The notes beneath the pieces were generated by a model. The model had not been told where the DNA came from and made no database searches. It saw only the letters and a program-made list of their open reading frames with translations. A DNA stretch of 15,569 nucleotides from assembly GCA_903938955.1 (NCBI GenBank), contig CAJAFJ010000762.1, positions 1 to 15,569 of the forward strand. Reading direction: 5' to 3'. This document shows, one piece after another, positions 1-6,746 of the stretch. The number at the start of each line of letters is the position of its first letter. Position 1 is the stretch's first letter. The stretch comes from an uncultured beta proteobacterium. GTDB taxonomy: Bacteria; Pseudomonadota; Gammaproteobacteria; Burkholderiales; Burkholderiaceae. Made by a program: the position numbers and the translations under genes.

Positions 1-40
1 GAAGCGGTTTACTTGCTGACCGGGCCGCCTGGGTGAAGCT

Positions 41-1072
41 TTGATTGGCGTTCTTTCAACGCTCATCGGGCGTTTTCATGGGGGACCAGGGCAAGTCGGT
101 GTTTTGTCCTCCACCATTTTTGGTGGCGTGTCTGTCTCTGCCGTGGCGGATGCATCAGCCATTGGCTCCCTGTTGATCCCCTGGCAAAAGCGTCTGGGTT
201 ATCCACCAGCGTTCTCGGCCGCCACCCTGGCGGCGGCGGCGACGATTGACATCCTGATTCCGCCATCCATCCCGATGATTCTGTTTGCCTTGTCGAGCAA
301 TACCTCCGTGGCGTCGCTCTTTGTGGCGGGCATCATGCCGGGCTTGCTGATGTGTGGCGGTTTCATGGCCGTGTGCTGGTGGGTGGGCAAGCGACGCAAC
401 TTTCCACGGGAAACCAAAAAACTGGATTGGTCGCACTTCAGAACCCAATTGCTCTACGCATCGCCTGCGTTGGTGTTGCCGGTGTTGATTGTGATTTTCC
501 TGCGCTTTGGTATCGCGACCCCGACTGAAGTGAGCGTTTTGTCGACCCTGTACGCCGGTCTGGTGTCGGTGGTGGTCTACCGTGACCTGGGTTGGAAGCG
601 CTTGAACAAAGCCATCCTGGAAGCGGGACTGTCCACAGGCGTGGTGTTGCTGGTCATCATGGCCTCGGCCGCTATCGGTTGGTTGCTGACCTTTGACCGC
701 ATGCCCGATGGCGTGGTGGGCTGGGCCCAAGCCCATCTGTCCAGTGGTTGGACGGTGATCCTTTTGATGAATGTGCTCATGCTCGTGTGTGGCATGTTCA
801 TTGACTTGCCCGCTGCGGTTCTGCTGCTGACACCGGTCTTTGTTCCGCTGGCCAACTCCATCGGCATGGACTTGACCCAGCTTGGAATCATGATGACCGT
901 GAACCTTGCGATTGGTTTGTACACGCCACCGGTCGGCACCACGCTCTTTATCACCAGTTCCCTGGCCAAGGTCAAAGTGGGTGAGACCGTGCGTGAACTG
1001 GGGCCCTTCTATGCCGTTGCATTCCTCGTGCTCTTTCTGGTCTCTTATGTGCCAGGTTCGATTTTGAAGTAA
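41..1072 (+). CDS. TRAP transporter large permease subunit (DctM-like), 5' part missing
   Basis: This is the large membrane subunit of a TRAP transporter, which imports organic or sugar acids with a periplasmic binding protein and a small membrane subunit, driven by an ion gradient. About 343 residues are readable, against roughly 425-470 in the family, so the N-terminal quarter is absent. Family landmarks seen are FGGVSVSAVADASAIGS (usually GGISGSAVADA) near residues 28-44, a PPSIPM loop near 74-79 and a PPVGTTLF motif near the end, separated by long hydrophobic segments. TTG at 41 is only the first possible start after an in-frame TGA at 17-19; the codons at 20-40 still read like the family (GRLGEAL), so the true gene begins further upstream in another frame or beyond the edge. 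The next gene starts 30 bp downstream with a good ribosome site, suggesting one operon. Family assignment is secure; substrate is unknown. Confidence 0.9.
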   Translation: MIGVLSTLIGRFHGGPGQVGVLSSTIFGGVSVSAVADASAIGSLLIPWQKRLGYPPAFSAATLAAAATIDILIPPSIPMILFALSSNTSVASLFVAGIMPGLLMCGGFMAVCWWVGKRRNFPRETKKLDWSHFRTQLLYASPALVLPVLIVIFLRFGIATPTEVSVLSTLYAGLVSVVVYRDLGWKRLNKAILEAGLSTGVVLLVIMASAAIGWLLTFDRMPDGVVGWAQAHLSSGWTVILLMNVLMLVCGMFIDLPAAVLLLTPVFVPLANSIGMDLTQLGIMMTVNLAIGLYTPPVGTTLFITSSLAKVKVGETVRELGPFYAVAFLVLFLVSYVPGSILK

Positions 1073-1090
1073 CCCACCTCCCTCTATTCA

Positions 1091-1096
1091 AGGAGA
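1091..1096 (+). promoter_or_regulatory. Ribosome binding site of the transketolase N subunit
   Basis: AGGAGA lies 6 nt before ATG 1103. It selects that ATG over the TTG at 1100, which is only 3 nt from the motif. Confidence 0.75.
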
Positions 1097-1102
1097 AATT
1101 TG

Positions 1103-1957
1103 ATGATTAAAAACCAGGACAAACTGTCCTCACTTTCGCAGTGCGCCTACCGCATTCGTCGCTTTGCCCTGCGTATGGGTGAGGTTCAAGGGCAGGGCTA
1201 TATTGGTCAGGCGCTCGGCTGGGCCGACGTGCTCGCCGTCGCCTATGGCCACGCCATGACGTACCAGCCCGCGGCTCCCAAATGGGAAGGACGTGATCGC
1301 TTCCTGCTGTCACATGGTCACTACGCCATCGCTGCTTACGCTGCGCTCATTGAAGCCAAGATCATTCCGGAGGAGGAACTCGAAACCTACGGCAGCGATG
1401 ACAGTCGACTGCCCATGTCCGGCATGGTCAGTTACACCCCCGGCATGGAAATGTCCGGTGGGTCACTGGGCCAGGGATTGGCTATTGGTGTCGGCATGGC
1501 CTTGGGACTGCGTCTGAAAGACAGTTCAGCATTCGTTTACAACTCAATGTCTGACGGTGAACTCGATGAAGGCTCGGTCTGGGAGGCCGCGATGGGTGCC
1601 GCGCATCACAAGCTGGCCAACCTGATTTGCCTGGTGGACATCAACAACCAGCAAGCCGATGGCCCCTCTAGCAAGATCATGGGGTTTGAGCCTTTGGCCG
1701 ACAAGTGGGCCGCATTCGGCTGGCATGTTCAACGGGTCAACGGCAACGATTTGGCGGCTGTGCTGAATGCGTTTGACGCGGCACGTCATCTGACCGAGGC
1801 CAAGCCGCGCGTCATCCTGTTTGACACCTTGATGGGCAAGGGCGTCCCCTTCCTGGAAACCCGGGAGAAGAACCACTTTATCCGTGTCGATCCACCGGAG
1901 TGGCAGCAAGCCATCCACTACCTGGACCAGTCTCAAATCGAAGGAGCAGCGCAATGA
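1103..1957 (+). CDS. Split transketolase, N-terminal (thiamine diphosphate-binding) subunit
   Basis: This is the N-terminal half of a two-subunit transketolase, 284 residues. It binds the diphosphate and Mg2+ of thiamine diphosphate and works with the following gene to move two-carbon ketol units between sugars or sugar-like acids in the cytoplasm. Visible motifs are HGH at 71-73, GGSLGQGLA at 119-127, and the cofactor signature SDGELDEGS beginning at 150 and closing with NN at 181-182. The usual first glycine of GDG is serine here. The start is ATG 1103, supported by AGGAGA 6 nt upstream. The stop overlaps the start of the C-terminal subunit by ATGA, so the two are probably translationally coupled. 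Split transketolases beside transporters occur in specialised catabolic operons (for example apulose-4-phosphate transketolase) rather than in the main pentose phosphate pathway. The substrate here is not determined. Confidence 0.92.
   Translation: MIKNQDKLSSLSQCAYRIRRFALRMGEVQGQGYIGQALGWADVLAVAYGHAMTYQPAAPKWEGRDRFLLSHGHYAIAAYAALIEAKIIPEEELETYGSDDSRLPMSGMVSYTPGMEMSGGSLGQGLAIGVGMALGLRLKDSSAFVYNSMSDGELDEGSVWEAAMGAAHHKLANLICLVDINNQQADGPSSKIMGFEPLADKWAAFGWHVQRVNGNDLAAVLNAFDAARHLTEAKPRVILFDTLMGKGVPFLETREKNHFIRVDPPEWQQAIHYLDQSQIEGAAQ
1941..1946 (+). promoter_or_regulatory. Ribosome binding site of the transketolase C subunit
   Basis: AAGGAG sits 7 nt before ATG 1954, inside the end of the upstream gene. 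It picks the overlapping ATGA start over an in-frame ATG at 1900. Confidence 0.75.
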
Positions 1958-2958
1958 GTTCAACTATTGAAAAGAAACCACGGCTGACCACTTCGGCCAT
2001 GATCGCCTCTATCGCCACCGAAGGGCAACGAGTCACGGCCGCCCCTTTTGGCAAGGCCCTGGTGGAATACGCCGCCAGCCGCCCCAACATTGTCGGGATG
2101 ACGGCAGACTTGGCTAAATACACGGACCTGCATCTGTTTGCACAAGCTTACCCCGAGCGTTTTTTCCAGATGGGCATGGCTGAGCAATTGCTGATGGGCT
2201 CGGCGGGTGGCATGGCCAAGGAAGGGCTCATTCCATTCGTCACCACGTATGCGGTGTTCGGTACGCGCAGAGCGTATGACTTCATCCACCAGGTGATTGC
2301 TGAAGAAAATCTGAATGTGAAGATTTGCTGTGCGCTGCCTGGACTCACCACCGGCTATGGCCCCAGCCACCAGGCAACGGAAGATCTGGCGATGATGCGC
2401 GCCATTCCGGGGCTCACCATTGTGGACCCCTGCGACGCCTTGGATCTTGAACAGGCCGTACCTCAAATCGCCGAGCATCAAGGGCCGGTTTACATGCGTT
2501 TGCTTCGCGGCAACGTGCCGCTGGTGCTGGATGAATACGACTACAAGTTTGAGTTGGGTAAAGCGAAGCTGCTGCGTGGCGGCAATGACATCCTGGTGAT
2601 TTCCAGTGGTTTCATGACGATGCGCTCCCTGGATGTGGCCAAGCAATTGCAGTCCGACAACGTGGATGTGGCCGTGTTGCATGTGCCAACAATTAAGCCG
2701 TTGGACGAAGCGACGATTCTGGCGGAAGTGAGCCGCCCTGGCCGCCTGGTCATCGTTGCCGAAAACCATTCGGTGGTGGGCGGGCTGGGGGAAGCCGTTG
2801 CAGGACTTCTGCTGCGTGAAGGCGTCATTCCGACCAAGTTCAGAATGCTGGGCTTGCCGGATGCCTTCCTGGACGCAGGGGCACTGCCGACCCTGCATGA
2901 CCGCTATGGCATTTCAGTGGAAAAAATGACGGCTACGTTTAAAAGCTGGTTGGGTTAA
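1954..2958 (+). CDS. Split transketolase, C-terminal subunit
   Basis: This is the C-terminal half of the two-subunit transketolase, 334 residues, carrying the pyrimidine-binding domain followed by the transketolase C domain. The conserved glutamate that activates thiamine diphosphate is E77 in GMAEQ (74-78). A substrate-side motif GPSHQATEDLA is at 136-146, and the C-terminal Rossmann-like domain runs from about residue 200 to the end. The start is ATG 1954, overlapping the stop of the N subunit as ATGA and preceded by AAGGAG. An in-frame ATG at 1900 would add 18 residues lying wholly inside the upstream gene without a ribosome site. A hairpin and a 64-bp gap separate it from the TIM-barrel gene. 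The enzyme presumably forms an alpha2-beta2 assembly with its partner; this is known for the family, not seen here. Confidence 0.92.
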   Translation: MSSTIEKKPRLTTSAMIASIATEGQRVTAAPFGKALVEYAASRPNIVGMTADLAKYTDLHLFAQAYPERFFQMGMAEQLLMGSAGGMAKEGLIPFVTTYAVFGTRRAYDFIHQVIAEENLNVKICCALPGLTTGYGPSHQATEDLAMMRAIPGLTIVDPCDALDLEQAVPQIAEHQGPVYMRLLRGNVPLVLDEYDYKFELGKAKLLRGGNDILVISSGFMTMRSLDVAKQLQSDNVDVAVLHVPTIKPLDEATILAEVSRPGRLVIVAENHSVVGGLGEAVAGLLLREGVIPTKFRMLGLPDAFLDAGALPTLHDRYGISVEKMTATFKSWLG

Positions 2959-2965
2959 GTGCCCC

Positions 2966-2993
2966 GAGGTCGGAGCGTCCAAGTTCCGACCTC
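2966..2993 (+). other. Intergenic hairpin between transketolase C and the TIM-barrel gene
   Basis: Arms GAGGTCGGA (2966-2974) and TCCGACCTC (2985-2993) pair perfectly over 9 bp around a 10-nt loop. No T-run follows, so it is not a standard intrinsic terminator. It may stabilise the upstream mRNA or lower expression of the downstream gene. Confidence 0.6.
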
Positions 2994-3022
2994 AACGGGC
3001 TCCAGGATGGATGGAGTAGCGA

Positions 3023-3859
3023 ATGACCGAACACCCTCTCTCGGTTTCCACAGCGCCTTACGACGGCTATTCACTCGACAGAACGCTGGAAAGTCTGGCT
3101 CGGATTGGTGCCACGCACGTCGAGCCGGCTTACGTGATCGGCTACACCGAAAGCTTTGACGAAACAGCGTTTTCACCGGCGTGTGCCGCACAGTACGCCG
3201 CAGCGCTGAGCCAGCATGGATTACGTTGCTATGCCGTTTCAGCCCACATGGACCTCGGGCGAAGCGGTGCTGCCGAGCTATTTAAAGTCCGGATGGACTT
3301 TGCCCGGCGTCTGGGCGCGAAGGTGGTCAATACGTTCACGGCAACCCGGCGTCGCGAAAAGCAGTTTCACGCGAACATGGAAAAGATCGTGCGGCATGCA
3401 GAGTCACTGGAGATGGTGATCGGCTTGGAAAACCAGAACGACGGCTCGGACAGTTTATTGAACCTGGCGAGCGACGGGGCCCATCTTCTCGCCCGAATCG
3501 GTTCGCCAAGCGTCGGCTTGAATTACGACTTGGGCAATACGGCGTCACATCGTCCTGATGTGAATCCCGCGCAGGACGCAATGGTGGCGCTATCGCAATG
3601 CGTGCACATGCATATCAAAGACGTGCGTCGTTGTGCGGATGGCTGGTTCTATACGGCGATTGGTCAGGGCGATCTGGATTGCTCCCGGATTCTGAAGGGC
3701 ATTGCCATGCAAGGCGTCCCGATGTCGATTGAGTTGCCACTGCGTTTGCACCGCCAACCGGATGCCAGGCCAGGGCGTGCCCGCTTTCGCATCCCACTTG
3801 CCGACATCGAGGCCGTCGTGGAATCCTCGCTCCAATTCGTGCGCTCACATTTGATATAG
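3023..3859 (+). CDS. Xylose isomerase-like TIM-barrel protein (sugar isomerase/epimerase family)
   Basis: This is a 278-residue cytoplasmic protein of the xylose isomerase-like TIM-barrel (AP endonuclease 2) family, which includes hydroxypyruvate isomerases, sugar epimerases, D-apiose isomerase and decarboxylases of oxo-sugar acids. The four metal ligands expected for the family are visible: E136 in GLEN, D169 in NYDLGN, H197 in HMHIKD and E237 in SIELPL. A divalent-metal-dependent enzyme acting on a hydroxy- or keto-sugar is therefore expected. The start is ATG 3023 with GGAG 6 nt upstream. The context after a TRAP permease and a split transketolase suggests it prepares the ketose or keto-acid for two-carbon cleavage. 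It could equally be a decarboxylase; the sequence alone does not decide. Family assignment is firm, reaction unknown. Confidence 0.85.
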   Translation: MTEHPLSVSTAPYDGYSLDRTLESLARIGATHVEPAYVIGYTESFDETAFSPACAAQYAAALSQHGLRCYAVSAHMDLGRSGAAELFKVRMDFARRLGAKVVNTFTATRRREKQFHANMEKIVRHAESLEMVIGLENQNDGSDSLLNLASDGAHLLARIGSPSVGLNYDLGNTASHRPDVNPAQDAMVALSQCVHMHIKDVRRCADGWFYTAIGQGDLDCSRILKGIAMQGVPMSIELPLRLHRQPDARPGRARFRIPLADIEAVVESSLQFVRSHLI

Positions 3860-3904
3860 CCATCACCGCCCTGCACCGTTTCAAGACCGACGGGGCTGCC
3901 GGGT

Positions 3905-3957
3905 GTAGTAACCTTCGGGCCGAACGCACCGGTCGCGTTCATCCGATTGATTACTAC
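3905..3957 (+). promoter_or_regulatory. Nested dyad symmetry upstream of tctB (candidate operator or leader hairpin)
   Basis: Two inverted repeats share the same centre at base 3931: the outer arms GTAGTAA (3905-3911) and TTACTAC (3951-3957), and the inner arms GAACGC (3922-3927) and GCGTTC (3935-3940). The two spacers between inner and outer arms are both exactly 10 nt. The element fills most of the 100-bp gap between the TIM-barrel gene and tctB and ends 2 nt before ATG 3960. An operator for a dimeric regulator or an RNA structure hiding the tctB start would both fit. Confidence 0.45.
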
Positions 3958-3959
3958 CC

Positions 3960-4457
3960 ATGCAAGCTATGAACCTTAAAAGTCAAAAAGACTTTTTCTC
4001 AGGACTCCTGTTCACCGTGGCCGGGGGCGCGTTTGCCGCAGGTGCGACCCACTACGAGGTAGGCAGCGCGGCCAAAATGGGGCCGGGTTATTTTCCGCTG
4101 GTGCTGGGCAGCTTGCTGGCCCTGCTGGGCGTGGTCATCACTTTCAGGGCGCTGGTGGTGGAGACAGCAGGCGGCGACAAAGTCGGCCGCTTTGCCTGGC
4201 GGCCGTTGTTCAGCATCATTGCCGCCAATCTGGCGTTTGGCCTGTTGCTGGGCGGACTGCCCGAAATTCAACTACCGGCCATGGGCTTGATCGTGGCTAT
4301 TTACGCCTTGGTCCTGATCGCCAGCCTGGGCGGTGACGACGTCAAGCTGAAAGAGGTGCTGGGACTGGCCAGCGCGCTGGCGCTCATCAGTTACCTGGCT
4401 TTTGTGCTGCTGTTGAAGCTGCAGTTTGCCGTGTGGCCGGCCTTCCTTAGCGCCTAG
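3960..4457 (+). CDS. tctB: Tripartite tricarboxylate transporter small membrane subunit (TctB family)
   Basis: This is the small inner-membrane subunit of a Tct transporter, which works with the large permease TctA and a periplasmic TctC protein to import citrate-like or other carboxylates using an ion gradient. It has 165 residues with four hydrophobic segments at roughly 13-30, 45-65, 84-120 and 133-160. The family landmark MGPGYFP lies near residues 40-46. ATG 3960 and ATG 3969 are both possible starts (MQAM); neither has a clear ribosome site, and the region before them is taken up by a dyad element. It lies 14 bp upstream of tctA. The family is certain; the transported substrate is not. 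Confidence 0.88.
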   Translation: MQAMNLKSQKDFFSGLLFTVAGGAFAAGATHYEVGSAAKMGPGYFPLVLGSLLALLGVVITFRALVVETAGGDKVGRFAWRPLFSIIAANLAFGLLLGGLPEIQLPAMGLIVAIYALVLIASLGGDDVKLKEVLGLASALALISYLAFVLLLKLQFAVWPAFLSA

Positions 4458-4471
4458 TACGCCCACACCCT

Positions 4472-5983
4472 ATGGACTTGATTTCGCACCTGTCGTTGGG
4501 CTTTGGCGTGGCCTTCACACCGCTCAATTTGACCTACGCCTTTGTTGGCTGTTTGCTGGGCACGCTGATCGGCGTGCTGCCCGGCATTGGCCCGCTCGCC
4601 ACCATTGCCATGCTGTTGCCCGCCACCTATGCGCTGCCGCCGGTGTCGGCGCTGATCATGCTGTCGGGCATTTATTACGGCGCGCAGTATGGCGGCTCCA
4701 CCACGGCGATTTTGGTCAACCTGCCGGGCGAAGCGTCGTCGGTCGTGACGGTGATGGACGGCTACCAGATGGCGCGCCGGGGCCGGGCCGGGCCGGCCTT
4801 GGCGGCAGCTGGGCTGGGTTCTTTTTTTGCTGGCTGTGTGGGCACGCTGGTGCTGGCGGCCTTTGCCGTGCCGCTGGCCGAGGTGGCTTTTCTGTTTGGC
4901 CCGGCGGAGTATTTTTCGCTGATGGTGTTGGGGTTGGTGGGGGCGGTGGTGCTGGCCTCGGGCTCCTTGCTCAAGGCCATGGGCATGGTGTTGCTGGGCT
5001 TGCTGCTGGGCTTGGTGGGCACCGATGTGAATTCGGGCGTGGTTCGCTTCAGCTTCGGTGTGGCTGAATTAAGCGATGGCCTCGGCTTCATCGTGATCGC
5101 CATGGGCGTGTTTGGTTATGGCGAAATCATCACCAACCTGGGCAAGCACAAGGACGAGCGCGAGGTCTTTACGGCCAAGGTCACCGGCCTGCTGCCCACA
5201 CGGCAAGACTTCAGGCAGATGCTGCCGGCCGTGTTGCGCGGCACCGCCCTGGGCTCGGTGCTGGGCTTGTTGCCGGGCGGGGGGGCCGTGATGGCCTCCT
5301 ATGCGGCCTACACGCTGGAGAAAAAAGCTCGACTGCGCCCCGGCGAGGCACCTCTGGGCACCGGCAATATTCGGGGTGTGGCAGCACCCGAGGCGGCCAA
5401 CAACGCCGCCGCCCAGACCTCGTTTATTCCGCTGCTGACGCTGGGCATTCCGCCGAATGCGGTGATGGCCCTGATGGTCGGTGCCATGACGATCCATAAC
5501 ATCCAGCCCGGTCCGCAGGTGATGAGCAGCAACCCGGAATTGTTCTGGGGCTTGATCGCCTCGATGTGGATTGGCAATGCCATGTTGCTGGTGCTGAACC
5601 TGCCCTTGATCGGCATCTGGGTCAAGCTGCTCAGCGTGCCTTACCGCTGGCTGTTTCCGGCCATCGTGCTGTTTTGCGCGGTGGGGGTTTACTCCACCAA
5701 CAACAGCACGTTTGACATCTGGCTGGTCGGCCTGTTTGGGGTGTTGGGCTACTTGTTCATCAAGCTCGGCATGGAGCCTGCGCCGTTGTTGCTCGGCTTT
5801 ATTCTGGGGCCGATGATGGAAGAAAACCTGCGCCGCACCTTGCTGCTGTCGCGCGGTGACTGGGGCGTGTTCATGACACGCGGGCTTTCGGCCAGCCTGC
5901 TGGCGCTGGCGGCCTTGCTGTTGCTGCTGGTACTGCTACCGGCCTTCAGACAAAAGCGCGAAGTGGCATTTGCCGAAGACTAA
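4472..5983 (+). CDS. tctA: Tripartite tricarboxylate transporter large permease subunit (TctA family)
   Basis: This is the large permease of the Tct transporter, 503 residues with about a dozen membrane segments, the usual size. The first glycine-rich family motif GTLIGVLPGIGP lies at 30-41 and is followed by YYGAQYGGSTTAILVNLPGE (67-86). The second copy of the duplicated fold shows GLLPGGGAVMASYAAY near residues 264-279 and a TLGIPPNAVMAL motif near 321-332. It begins 14 bp after tctB with no good ribosome site, so coupled translation is likely. It converges with the ABC ATPase gene on the minus strand, with only 5 bp between the two stops and no terminator visible. The matching binding protein may be the tctC-like gene at 6747-7814, which lies on the opposite strand. 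Substrate is unknown. Confidence 0.95.
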   Translation: MDLISHLSLGFGVAFTPLNLTYAFVGCLLGTLIGVLPGIGPLATIAMLLPATYALPPVSALIMLSGIYYGAQYGGSTTAILVNLPGEASSVVTVMDGYQMARRGRAGPALAAAGLGSFFAGCVGTLVLAAFAVPLAEVAFLFGPAEYFSLMVLGLVGAVVLASGSLLKAMGMVLLGLLLGLVGTDVNSGVVRFSFGVAELSDGLGFIVIAMGVFGYGEIITNLGKHKDEREVFTAKVTGLLPTRQDFRQMLPAVLRGTALGSVLGLLPGGGAVMASYAAYTLEKKARLRPGEAPLGTGNIRGVAAPEAANNAAAQTSFIPLLTLGIPPNAVMALMVGAMTIHNIQPGPQVMSSNPELFWGLIASMWIGNAMLLVLNLPLIGIWVKLLSVPYRWLFPAIVLFCAVGVYSTNNSTFDIWLVGLFGVLGYLFIKLGMEPAPLLLGFILGPMMEENLRRTLLLSRGDWGVFMTRGLSASLLALAALLLLLVLLPAFRQKREVAFAED

Positions 5984-5988
5984 ACGGC

Positions 5989-6717
5989 TCAGCCCTTGAG
6001 CTGCTTGAGCACCTCTTCATGCAAATCGTTGCCTTCGGCCTGCGCCATGAAGGCGTCGATGCTGCCGTCAAAACGTACCTGGCCGCGGTGCAGCAGCAGC
6101 AACCGGTCGGCCACCTTGATTTCTTCGATCAGGTGGGTGGCCCATAGCACGCCGACCTGCCGTTCAGCGGTCAACTGGCGCACGGTGGTCAGCAGTTGCT
6201 GGCGCGAGGCGGGGTCGAGCCCGACGGTGGCTTCGTCCATCAGCAGCACGCGCGGCCGGTGCAGCAGGGCGCGCACCAGTTCGACCTTGCGCCGGGTGCC
6301 GCCGGAGAGGCCGCGCGTGACGGCATCCACCTGCTCGGTCAGTCCCATCAGGGCCAGTCCTTCATCAATGCGGGCACGCGCCACCGCGCGGGGCAGGCCA
6401 TGCAGGTCGGTGTGAAACAGCAGGTTGGCGCGCACCGACAGGTCAAGGTCCAGCGCACTTTGCTGAAACACCACGCCCAGGCCCGCCAGCGCCCGGCTGG
6501 CGTTCAGGCGCAGGTCGTGCCCCAGCACCTCGATGCGGCCCTGGTCGGGGCTGAACAGGCCGGTCAGCAGTTGCAGTAGGGTTGATTTGCCGGCGCCGTT
6601 CGGTCCCAGCAGGGCGACCATTTCGCCCGCCTGCAGTTGCAGGCTGACGCCTTGCATGGCATGGGTTTGGGCATACGATTTGTGCAGGTTTTCGGCGTTC
6701 AGAAGGAGGTCGTTCAT
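5989..6717 (-). CDS. ABC transporter ATP-binding protein, type associated with PQQ-dependent alcohol dehydrogenase
   Basis: This is the cytoplasmic ATPase of an ABC transporter, 242 residues, complete. Motifs are Walker A GPNGAGKST at 38-46, a Q-loop VVFQQS at 82-87, the signature LSGGTRRK at 137-144, Walker B VLLMDE at 157-162, and the H-loop histidine H195 in WATHL. The sequence style (drug/lipid-export-type ATPase with LSGGTRRKVEL) matches the ATPase found with ABC-2 permeases in quinoprotein alcohol dehydrogenase clusters. Its probable partner permease is at 10182-11012 on the other strand; no other permease lacking an ATPase is in the window. It starts 29 bp after the tctC stop and has no strong ribosome site, so it is likely co-transcribed with tctC. 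It is not a normal part of a Tct transporter, which needs no ATPase. The pairing with the permease is an inference. Confidence 0.88.
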   Translation of the reverse strand: MNDLLLNAENLHKSYAQTHAMQGVSLQLQAGEMVALLGPNGAGKSTLLQLLTGLFSPDQGRIEVLGHDLRLNASRALAGLGVVFQQSALDLDLSVRANLLFHTDLHGLPRAVARARIDEGLALMGLTEQVDAVTRGLSGGTRRKVELVRALLHRPRVLLMDEATVGLDPASRQQLLTTVRQLTAERQVGVLWATHLIEEIKVADRLLLLHRGQVRFDGSIDAFMAQAEGNDLHEEVLKQLKG

Positions 6718-6746
6718 GGGGCGGCGGTGCGTTGGGTAGGAATAGA

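Noticed and set aside
3005..3016. Short GGATGGATGGAG repeat
   Set aside because: Three partial units only; it is best explained as the ribosome-site neighbourhood of the TIM-barrel gene.
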